Source: Orbicella faveolata
Taxonomy: Eukaryota > Cnidaria > Anthozoa > Scleractinia > Merulinidae
DNA length: 64,000 bases
Reading direction: 5' to 3'
NCBI RefSeq assembly: GCF_002042975.1
Contig: NW_018148700.1
Coordinates: 267,130 to 331,129, forward strand
The position numbers were made by a program, and so were the translations under genes. Numbering within the stretch: the first letter of the stretch is position 1; each line of letters begins with the position of its first letter. The notes beneath the pieces are model-generated. The model did not search any database. It worked only from the letters and a program-made list of their open reading frames with translations, and was not told where the DNA came from. Below, one piece after another: positions 21,901-32,600 of the stretch.

Positions 21901-24842
21901 AGAGGCATGGATCTTCCTCTGCAATTTAATTACAGAACATCTTTGTCAGATCTATTTAAAAGAAGTTGTTATCTCCTTATTTTGTATATCTATTGGTAAC
22001 AAAAACAAAACATACTGATTGGATTGTTAAACAATTCAAATTGGTGTTTGGTTTTCTCCAGAGACTATTAACTATTAGCAGTGGGGATTCTCCACTGCTA
22101 GATGTAATTGACATGATAATAAAGTCATTTATTTATGGATCATGTGTACTAAAAGCATCTGTGGTCGAGTGTCGATCAATACCCTCAATCAACTTGTGAT
22201 TGACACTCAATCAAAATCTTGATCAACACTCAATCAATACTCGGTTGACAGTTTCCCGGATACAGACTGAATCTCCTGGTCTCCCATATGGGTCAACAAA
22301 TCTCTACAACAATATGAATGAAAGTGCACACTTCAACAACTTTCTCTGGTAATTTTTTAAATACATTTCAGATCTATTTTGGACGTTGGTGAACTGATCA
22401 GCCGCTGTTTTATATGGTTTACCCAAAATAAGGGGGGCCCACCCCCCCTCCCTTATTCTGGATTAAAAAAAAAACTCTTAGAAGGAAGAAAAGCCAGAAG
22501 GGGAACCAATCCCTCCCCCTCCCCCTTAGTTCAAGGTCTGGATCCGCCACTGTAAGCGTTGGTGAACTGACATTAGACGTTGGTGAATCGACTTCATACG
22601 TTGACGAACTGACATGTTAGCAAACGGTCGGCTAGCACTTAGGCTATGGCAATATACATTCTCGTCCCCAGAGCCTCCGTTTCTTTTAGTCACGTGGTCG
22701 GCATTTTAAGACGAGTAGCACTGGGGACGAGAATGATGGCACTGCGCGCGGCAGCGCAAAAACGGCTGAGGATCAAGTTTTCGCCTGTGCAGAGTGCTAA
22801 TCTATCTTAGTGTCTATACCAAAAAAAGGATCTATGCCGAAGCGATGACTTCTTCATCGTGGAAATGGAAGACATGGTAGGTTTTACAGTATACTCAACG
22901 TTTGACGCGAAAATTTATCACCAAAGCTGACGCTTATCTGCACGTGAAATGCAAAGTCTAAACCAGGCCCAAGCTTACGTCGTCACATATATATTTTGTA
23001 GGTTGTTATCAAACTTCGAACACTGCGAGGGTAAACTGGTAGCAGTCCGAGAAATCTTAGCTGAAGGAGAGAAGATAAAAGAAAAAGTTGGCTGCTCGGC
23101 AAGTTCGACTTTGTTCGGCCATTTAATTAAACAGATCTGGTCTGATAAAGTAAGGCTGGTCAAACGTGGTTCACGGAAACAACGAGAAAACTATTACCTA
23201 GGTCTTACGCGAAAATCACCAACAAGTTTAAATGATTCAACAGATGAAAGCCAACGGATCTCGCAGTTGAGAACCGGATGGCATTTGGTAAGTGATCAGG
23301 GCGGAAACTTCACCTTCGCGAGATATGAACCCTGGTCATTCCGTAAGCAAAGGGTGGTGACAGAGGTGAGATTTGTTAAAAAAGATGAATCTTACTCCAT
23401 CTTACTCACATCTCATGGATGTCAAATTGATCTTACAACGGTCTCTCAGTTAGAATGTCTTGAGCAGTCTCCTATAAGGAAACGGATCGAATCAATTTTA
23501 ACCTTCATAGATACCTCGACTTTATGTCGTGGGGTGCCAATCACAGATGGAGAGGATCTACATTCGACGATCCCCCTTAAAAGTGGTATTTATTCTGATT
23601 TGTTGACAAATAGAACAACAGAAACTGTAGAATACAGGGCTTTTCCCGCGAACTGTGTGATACTTTCAAGTGCAGGGCAGTGTTGTTCCAACTGCAAAAA
23701 CCTACACAACTTGGAAAAGAAAAGACAGAAAAGGAAACTAGAAACCAATGGGGTGATCAGCCCTTTCACCAACAAGCGCTTCCTCTCTAAGGAAGATGTT
23801 ACCAAACAACTACAATTGGAAAGGCAAGCAAGGTTAAATGCAGAAAAAAGAGAGCGGTACTGGAGAGAAAAGTGTGAGTCCGAGGGCATCGAGATGGAAA
23901 ATGATGACCATGCTGATAAGATGCTAGATCAGCCCGAGGAGCTGGGAAATAATGAAGAAGACAACACAGCAACAGGGTTAGTCTCCTTCGCAGGCGTTTT
24001 TTGGGATGTCAAAAAACGGCTGCAAGGGAGACTACAGCAGGGTAAGTAGATTTTATCCACCAAATATAAAGCAAAACCATTGCGTTCCCATACAAACCCT
24101 TATAAATAGAATCTTTGCGACACAACCGTGCTTATGGGCAAGAGCTTTGTCCAAGGTAATCTGATAGAGAACTTGAGCTGCCTGTGGTTAGCCTGTTTAC
24201 GATTAGCTCTCAATGATGATCAGCAGGGATTTGGGCAAGGGGCTAAAAACCCACAATTAAATACCCAGTGATGCAGTGGAGACTAGGTGGACACACAGAG
24301 CCTTAGTCTCAAAACTTGTTTTTTTCTTCCGTGACTTTAACCCATCCCCAGGGGCAGCACAGTGTTCTGTGTGGAAAAGTTTTGCAGGGAACTACATTGT
24401 ACAAGCCCCTGAAGACTTAAATAAATTATTTATTATCTTAGCTATATTTTAGAATGACTGGCTAAAATTGATGGCCCACTCCAGACCTGATGATAGTATC
24501 AAATGATATCTCCTCTACGACGACAAATTTTGTCCAGTCGTGTAGTACTACATGAATTAAAGTTACCAAAACATTGAATGATTTTTTTTTAGAGCAAAAA
24601 TGTATCCTTTTATAGTACTTAAAACATAGGCACGCTTTCAACTACATGATAGTCAGAGTTGAAAGCAGATAGTTAACGCAGCTACTAATCCAGGAGACAC
24701 CTTTCCACCCATGAATTTTTTAAAATCTTTTTTTGTTTTTATTATTTTTTTTAATTTTACAGAAAAGCTTGAAGATGCCAGGAAGGAACTTGCAGAACTG
24801 AACAGAGAAAACCAGGAGGTTGTTCAGTCACAGGCCAGTTAG
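18974..24842 (+). CDS. ASDURF: ASDURF, prefoldin-like PAQosome subunit (95 aa, 4 exons)
   Basis: Exons are 18974-19051, 19129-19182, 19272-19347 and 24763-24842; all introns are GT-AG and the frame is continuous. The product has K-I-K-E-L, then K-K-R-V-Y-T-R-Q and H-L-F-F-L-S-D-R near residue 60, then a charged helix L-E-D-A-R-K-E-L-A-E-L. This matches human ASDURF (K-I-K-E-Q, R-K-V-Y-R-Q-Q, I-F-F-L-A-D-R, L-D-E-L-K-K-E), which is 96 aa. In humans it is a beta-prefoldin-like subunit of the PAQosome co-chaperone and is made from an upstream frame of the ASNSD1 mRNA. Here no ASNSD1-like frame follows; an AATAAA lies at 24944, about 100 bases after the stop. The start ATG lies in 'caaaatggcggac', near the TISU form. 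Intron 3 (5.4 kb) holds a minisatellite, a MITE and another gene. Confidence 0.85.
19380..19675. repeat. Minisatellite with ~24-bp 'gtaaaatgcagactacagac' unit
   Basis: About a dozen degenerate units of 'ggggtaaaatgcagac' lie within intron 3 of ASDURF, 32 bases past the exon 3 donor. Apparent reading frames here are by-products of the repeat. A second short repeat, 'agcctgaatatcactc', recurs from about 19767 to 19825. Confidence 0.9.
20753..21138. mobile_element. MITE-like element with ~28-bp terminal inverted repeats
   Basis: The left end reads 'attacacgaaattttcgtga'. The reverse complement of the right end reads 'attacaggaaattttcgcaa'. The interior is rich in 'gcgaaattaagtga'-type blocks in both orientations. 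It has no coding capacity. Confidence 0.75.
21139..22656. other. Intron stretch without gene
   Basis: Part of ASDURF intron 3. It holds 'gatcaacactcaatcaat'-type repeats near 22170-22255, a G/C palindrome near 22427-22458, and about four units of 'gacgttggtgaactgacat' near 22550-22620. No coding region is supported. Confidence 0.4.
22657..22735. repeat. Short inverted-repeat element
   Basis: Perfect 15-bp arms: 'cattctcgtccccag' at 22657-22671 and its reverse complement at 22721-22735, with a 49-bp interior. It lies 110 bases upstream of the start of the nested gene. Confidence 0.8.
22845..24049 (+). CDS. Unrecognised protein with CxxC and coiled coil, inside ASDURF intron 3 (~359 aa)
   Basis: The model has a first exon 22845-22876 (ATG A-C-T, short Trp/Lys-rich start) spliced to 23002; donor 'gtaggt' and acceptor 'ttttgtag' fit and keep the frame. 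Without splicing, an ATG at 22949 would serve. The second exon is open to TAG at 24047. The product has a helical N-terminus, a globular middle, Q-C-C-S-N-C (possible zinc site), then a long charged helix (Q-L-E-R-Q-A-R-L-N-A-E-K-R-E-R-Y-W) and an acidic tail. From memory this resembles multi-copy cnidarian proteins of probable transposon origin; no transposase core is seen. The end is ambiguous: 'ggtaagtag' also contains a good donor in phase 1, matching the phase of the ASDURF last exon at 24763, so a fused 383-aa product is possible. Confidence 0.6.
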
Positions 24843-26334
24843 GATTGTTGCATCTGGACAGATATCAATTGACACATGACAGGCCAATCATCTTGGCACT
24901 TGGAGATGATGACTTTGAGGGGGAGGGGAGGGAGCTGATGAATAATAAAACCCAAAAATGGTCAAAACAACAAGCGCCTTGTTTGAAAATCTACGATGGA
25001 GACATTAGGTTAATGAATTTAGCATTTGGGACAGGACAACACACACAAAAATGAAACTTGAGGATTTATCAGTAAGACCCAAGATATCCTAGGTGCCAGT
25101 GGCAACCCCTAAGAGGAGAGAACTGTGGTATCATAGCACAAGTGAAGTTTGAGCCACAAGTCATGTTGTTTGCTTTTTCAAGTTTTTTGGTTTTAATTGC
25201 TTTGTCAGATGACAATTGGACAACAACAAGAAGAAACAAATTTAATTTGACTCAACCTTGACTCAGATTTGAAATTAACTTGTGCTATGATACAACTCTT
25301 GAGAGGAAGGTCCCAGGTCAAGTCCAACAAGGTGTGGTACCTGACTTAACAAAATTATAACATATTCGTGGACCCTGTTGGAATTCCTTTTCGACACTTT
25401 ACCTTTTCTGGTAAAACTTAATTATTATCTCAAACCCTGGTAAAGGAATAGAGGAAACGCACAATAAAGACATCAAGGATTTTGTTTTTAATTAGTTATC
25501 ATAGCTAGTTACAGGAGAGCCAAGGTGGCCTTGGTGAAAAAGTTCCTATAAGGGGCTATGCATTAAAGAAAAAAGAAATCGATATAGAAGGTTTTTCTTC
25601 CTGATATTTTGTAAGAATTTAAATCTGGCTATGTCCTTATTGTCTTTTCATAGTATCTCTAGATCTATATGTTAAACTTTTTGGGGAGCATTAGTGATCC
25701 TAGCAAATTGTAAATTCTACTCCCTGCCAAATGTTTTTTCCTGTTTTCTTTTCACCTTGTATGTTTAGGAGTGTTCAACAAATCATTTGTTTCTATTTCT
25801 ATTAATCAATCCACATGTCCTTCATCTACACTACCTAATTATGCATATTCTGACAAAAAGTTTTTTCAATATAAATTGCATTATTATGTGTAACAGGCAC
25901 CTAATCAGTTTAGCTTCAATGTTATAGATATTTTGGTTTCCCTGTTACTTATTTTGTGTGAAATGTGCATGATATATAAATGATTTATCGATTTGAGGTA
26001 CAAAATAAACTATTGTTGTAAATTCATAATAGAATTCTGGAAGTATCTCTTAACTTCTTCTGAAAAATAATTATGGCTGATTTTTGTAATATTTATATTT
26101 TAAAATTGTTGATTAAGGTTTGTTCAAAAAAATGTCTCAATAATGGGCCTTTTAACCAATGTCATGCAATATCGACTATTTTTTAGTTTTTTATGTAAAC
26201 AAAAAACCACTCCCAGAGATAAACTTACCATGTCAAATTCAGTAAATGTGGAAAGTTTCGTAAGAATCTGTTTCAAAGTCATAAAATATGGGACTTCAAA
26301 CGTGCGAATTCTTACAAGCGTTGCCCCTTAGCAT
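24843..26334. other. ASDURF 3' UTR and intergenic AT-rich stretch
   Basis: A polyadenylation signal AATAAA lies at 24944-24949. The rest is AT-rich with no supported gene. Confidence 0.5.
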
Positions 26335-26490
26335 AGACCCTTTGCATAAATGGCGTCTAAATTTGAATAACAATAGTTTAGACATCCTCAGCCTCGTACT
26401 CATGTTTCAAGGCAAAGTATTTTTCACATGAATGTGAGGCTAAGGGTGTATAAGTATTGTAAATATAGGTGCCATTTATGCAAAGGGTCT
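26335..26490. mobile_element. 156-bp MITE-like element upstream of SLC35B1
   Basis: The left end 'agaccctttgcataaatggc' is repeated in inverted form at the right end, where the reverse complement of 26471-26490 is the same sequence. It ends 138 bases before the SLC35B1 ATG and may contribute to its promoter or 5' UTR. Confidence 0.85.
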
Positions 26491-26628
26491 TATCGCATAT
26501 TTTCTAAATTTGGCATGATTAATCGGGCCGTGAGGCTTATTTTTTGTTTGAATGTAAAAATGGTCAAAAATCGGCAAAGCGTGTCTATCAGTTAAAAGGT
26601 GCATCCCCTACCTACCCCGTCCGCTTTG

Positions 26629-29600
26629 ATGACAACTTCAGACTACTACTTCCGGTCACGTGTCGATGTCGTGTCTTCGCCAATGAAAGGTAACCACGCT
26701 TGCATGAAGCCGGTAGTGAAAAGATTGAAAAGAACTATGATTGCCAACGGTAATTTGGAAGCTGGAAAGTCGAACACAAACATGTCTCCATATGTTACAA
26801 ACAAAAAGAAATTACTGCTGTGCTTCTTTGGAATATTTATATCGTATTTCTACTACGGAATCATACAAGAAAAAATGTAAGTAGTGCTGAAATTCAAGGT
26901 TATATAAGTAATATCCGGTCAAATTTTACTAGTTTATAATCGTAAAAGATGTGAGTTTTTTCACGATCTGAAAAATAATTCTGTGAACGTTAAGTTTGTA
27001 TGAAAAGCTGTGTTCTTTCGCTTGAAATATAAATTTCAGTACAACCTTTTTTAACTTGTAGTAGTCGTTAGTGTCATAATTTTAGACGTTTTTTATAAAA
27101 CTACAATATTATTTTACCATGATTCGTAAAATATTGCTTCTTCCTCAATACTTTTACACCATGTAATGAAATTATCAAAATACTATGGCTGTTCACAATA
27201 GAATATCCCTCTGCCTTTTTTCATTTTTGATTTATAAATATTGTGTTTTTGTGTGTGTGTAAGACCAGTTGCTTGGTGATTGTATGTGCACTTGAGGAAA
27301 TGTGTGTGTGTATGGACAGTGTTGTAAGGGGGCATGTGTTATGCAGTTCAGTGTATTTTTCCTTCTGTCGTTTGGTTTGGTTGAGGGATCACTGTGTCAT
27401 TTGAAATAATTGCTATATATTGGATACTACACTGCATGAATTGTTATCTCTTTAAGAGAAAAAAAATGGGCATGCCTCTCAAATTATACAGGGGCTGTGT
27501 GAAGCTCACTGTCACAGAATATGTACTTAAGGCATCTGTCAGGTGACATGTTGACTGAGTGTTGGTCAATATATCGGCTGATACTCTGTCAATATGTTAA
27601 CTGAGTGTCAGTTACTGGTCACCATATTATTCAAGCTGATAGATCATTAGTCACAGCTAATATTGGTCAACACTTTGTCGTTATGTTGGTCGACACACAA
27701 CCTACACTCAATCGACACCTCAACAGTACAGTCACGTTATGATCAACAATCGGAGGGATATTGGTGGACTGTTGGTGGTATATACGTGTTGTTGACTGTT
27801 GTTTTTGCTGAAATGGCTGCCATTTCCTAGCCCCTCCCCATTATCACAGGGGACACGAAAGAAGACTCTTTGTTGATAGAGCTCAAACAGGATACCTGTC
27901 AAACTGCTGTCATTTTGAATACATATCTAATACAACTTGAGGTCTGAACAAGCACTGAGTCGTTTTAGGCCTTAGTTGTATTAGACCTTAGCCAGTTTGC
28001 AGTATATCAAAGTGATGACAAGAGAAAAAAAAGCTGGAAAAAAACAGTCTTTTACACAGATGATCAATGGTTTTATTTTTTGCGTTGCCAGTATGACCTT
28101 TCATGTTATTGGCATGAAAGCTCAAGAATGGACAAAAGCTACTGAAAGTCCATTTCAAAGGGTTAGAAAAAATAATTCAATACTTAAGTATAAAATAGAA
28201 CTCACTAACAAGAGCTGCCCAAGCGTCAGGAAAGTATCGGCCGAGTGTCTGTAAAATATTGGCTTCTTGTCAACTGAGTATCGTCTGCCATGTGTGTCGG
28301 TTGGAAGGCAACCAATGTCATTGATATTGGACCAGGTGTCGGTCAACATATCAACAGATGATCGGCCGATGTATCGACTGACATTCGGTCAACATGTCCT
28401 CTGATAGGTGTCAGATGCCTTACTAGTATTAAAGTGCACAAGATCTAATATGACTATGTGTTTTTTAATTCAGTTGAGAGAAGATCTTCATTTGTCTGTC
28501 TCACTGTTCAATAAATTATGTAATAATAATTATATAATTTATTGAACAGTGATAATTATTATGCACATTGTTTATATTTGCTTGCCACTACCTAATTAAT
28601 CATAAGGCTTTTAGCAGAAGGGCAACTGGTTTTCACAGGTGGACAAAACTATTTGATCTGAACTTTTTACAAGAAAAACTTTCCACTAGATGGTCAAAAC
28701 AGCTGGGCGAAATCATCCTCACAACCGGTCAATTTGCCCGGTGCCCAGCCCTTAATGAAACCCCTGATATAGGCTTTTCCTGATGAACAGTGCCAAATGA
28801 TCGTATTAGACCTAATGGCACAACCTACCGAAATGTTCATACCTTCAAATAATCAGGCTGACCCTCCCTGTCTGACAGGGTCTCAAATTATCAGTAAATG
28901 TGTTTGTGACATCTTTAGATAATGATGTTATATTTAATTTAACAGCAGTTCTTGGTTTTTATTTTTCAGAACAAGAGCACCATATGGTGAAAAGAAAGAA
29001 AAATTTGTCTATGCCCTGTCCCTTGTTTTTGTACAATGCATCGTAAATGCTTTATTTGCTGAAGCAGGTAACTTAATAAGGGTTAATGTGATCGAAAATT
29101 ACCAACCTGAATGTTAAAATTATTTCACAAGCCTCAAACACAGAAAAAAATTACCTAGTGAAAGCTAACCTTAGTTTACAATAACTCAAAAATTGTTGGC
29201 AACACTGTTACACAATGACTGACAGATTGAATGCTGGTTTGAATAACATATTCTCCTCTAAAGGCTGGAATTCATGTATTGTTCAGACATGTGTTAGTTT
29301 AGAGCTGTCAATGGTAAGATTATCATACAGTTATATTCTGGTATCTTGCAGTGCTTAAACTAACTTATAAAGATAACGAGGCAAAAGACTCCACTCCATT
29401 CTGTTGGTACGGGGCCTGTGCGACCACTTACCTTGGAGCAATGTTAGCAAGCAACAAAGCTCTTCAGTGGGTCAACTATCCAACACAGGTAAGGGTGAAT
29501 TGTACTCCCTGGTCAGGGCTGTGTTCTAGAAGTGCCCGGGTGTCACAGGCTACTAACTATTGCCTTTGAGTGACTAGAAAGAATTACTTAATGTTTTCAT

Positions 29601-32600
29601 TCATTTAAGCCTAAGTGTTGGGCACCCATGATTTCATGGTTAGAAACCTGGGTTCCTCGTAATTTTTCTTAGGCCACAACCTTGCTGGTAAATTCAGAGA
29701 TCATGGAGTGAAGCAAGGCTGACAGGTGGAATGGCGAGGCTGATCTAATACCATTTTTATAATGGTCCTAGGCTTCTGAATAACCTTATTCATCAACCAT
29801 TCCATTTCAGTACATAAGGGGTGGTGAATGGTAAATACAAGCCTAAGAAATTTTGAGAGTTTAAGTTGCGAGACTAAGACTTCAAAGTGTTTTAAATGCG
29901 AGGTGCAGGAAGTTAAGAATCTAAGATGTTCAGATGTCACTGATAACTTACAACAAACTAGCAAATCGGTCCTTCAAGACATTTTAGCCATGCAAAACAT
30001 TGAGACCCTGAGACAGCTTTTGCAAGACACACATAAGAACACCTTCTAATATGTACAAGTCTGGACAACCAATGATTAAGTCATTGAGTCATTGGAGAAT
30101 CCATTTTACTTAGTATCCATAAGTAACAGATATCAAACGAATGTGGCAAAAGCATAATTTTGTTGAATTTTTTTATTGCCAGGTTTTAGGAAAGTCATGT
30201 AAGCCAATTCCAGGTGAGTGATAATTCATGAATGGAACAATAATTGAGGCACAGTAAAATAATGGCCCCTTAAGGTTTCCAGCATTTTTCAGCACTTCTC
30301 CTTTGATCAGTCAATACTACAACTCATTTTCACTTGACTTAGACTACTCAACCTTGTTTTCTATGAGTGAATATAAGTCAACGAGGCATAGCTAGTTGAC
30401 AATCACTCTTAGAAAATGAGCATGACTAGTCTTATTGTTTTAGTAGACTAGTGGCTACTAAAATGGTACAGAAAATGTCCAATCATTGATTTACTTAGTA
30501 GGTATATACTTCAACTGCTAAAGTTGCCAGTCATAAACCAGTATTTCTCTTCTGAAGTAGAACTGTAAAATGATATTCAGATCACAATTAAGAGATTTCT
30601 AAATCAAGGTACTTGATATAGCCCCAGATGATGCTTAAAAACATACCCTGTTCTAGGCACATTCCTACATGTTGTAGCTTGTTGTTTTTAGATAATTATA
30701 CCGCCCAACCCAAGCAAGCATTTTATTGTTTATTTTTATTTTATTAGTTTCTTTTTGTACTTTATTGAAAAACAATGAACCAAGCAAAGTTGCCCATGTG
30801 GTTTTATCTCCCAGTTCCTTGTTTTGTTTTTGTCCACTTTGTATGTTGATTTGCTTAAAGAAATAAGCATACCTGTACAAGTTTACATTGTTCATTAGCA
30901 CTTTGTTTCCATTTTTAACTAGTTATGATTCTGGGAGTACTTCTTGCAAGGAAGAGATATCCACTTGTAAAATACCTGTGTGTCTTGCTGATTGTTTGTG
31001 GAGTAGCTCTATTTATGTACAAAGAGGTGAGAAGCAAACTCATTGCATGAAATATACATCAGGCAAGACTCGCTGTTGCTAACTGTAGCAGACTCGCACT
31101 GTTTAAAAGTATTAATAAATTACTTATTAAATTTAATCCTTGTAAGCTGTTACCCCTGTTGTACACAATTAATGTGTTTTTGTTGTTTTGTTTAATTGGT
31201 AGAATAAAAACCAAGTATCAAGTGAAAGTAGTAGCCTGATTGGATTTGGAGAACTTCTTCTTGTAAGTCTCAGGTTGAAATATTCTGTTTTAAAAGAGTA
31301 ACAGTGGACAGCGTGGGTACTAAATAATTGGCGCAGTCATTAGATTATGAATCAGGAGTCTTGCTCAGGGCCTTTGTAGCATGTTTTTGGGCAAAACACC
31401 AAATTTTTGCATCACCTGTTGTTATACTTAGGTGTACAAATGGGCACCAGTGAGCTTCTTGGGCAACCATGAAGCTGGTTTATGGGGGATGGGGGGAGAG
31501 TTGGGAGTGGGGGAGTGAGGGTGGATGTTATGTCTTGAACTAGCATTCCATCCGGTTGGCCTAGCAATACTCCCTTCAGTTGCTGCTTTGTGTACGAGAT
31601 AAGCTCCAACAGTGTGGGTCACCTAGACCTGAGCACTTTTGGACTTTGCCTTCCTTTATATATATTTTTTTAATAAATTACAGCTGAACCTCTCGTCATG
31701 CCCTCATGATTAGTGCGTTCATCTCTGGACTAAGCAGTCCGAGTCTGAGCCCTGGCCAGGGGCATTGCATTGTGTTCTTGGGCAAGACACGTTACTCTCA
31801 AGGTGCCTCTCTCTACCAAGGTGTATAAATGGGTACTGGGGAACTTAATGCTGGGGGTAACCCTGTGATGGTCTAGAATCCCATCAAGGGTGGAGTAGAA
31901 ATACTCCTAGTTTCTTCATATTACAGAATTAATCAGGATAAGCTCTGGCCGGATAGGCCACTTGGTTCTTATGCAGACCTTAACCCTTACCCCTCCCCTT
32001 ACAGACACTTAAAAAACGGACACCTCTACTTTACGGACAGTTCTCCTACTCCCAGAGATACCGGATTTCATACAATCTCTACCTCATCATCATCATATTT
32101 ATTAAGTTGGTAGCCCATAAGGCATTACACCAACTGCTAAACAAATAGAAAAAAGATCCAACACAAAATAAAATCCATGCCTATCTAATCTAAGAATTTA
32201 CAAATATTGTCTTTAAACATGGTCAGGGATGTAATAACCTCCATAACATGGGCAGTCAGCTCTTAATGTCGCCCTTGTACTGTCTGTACTTAAGATGTTT
32301 GACTGTACTGTTTCTATACTTGTCAATTGTTGATTAGATACGGGACTAGTTATCATGATAATATTTTAGAATGACTTCGTTACAAAACTCAAATTCCTAC
32401 GAATAAAACCCTGCCTGCAATGTGGGCAAAGGGCTACAGCTACATAGTCCTCTGAACTTGTTGCCCCTGGCACACATGTTGCATACATATCACACGGCTA
32501 AGAAATAATAAGTGAATGGTTTATACATAGAGCATATAACACCATGAGACAAAGATGTGAATTTTAATTTTGAGTGTTAAAAATAAATATTGTTTTTAGC

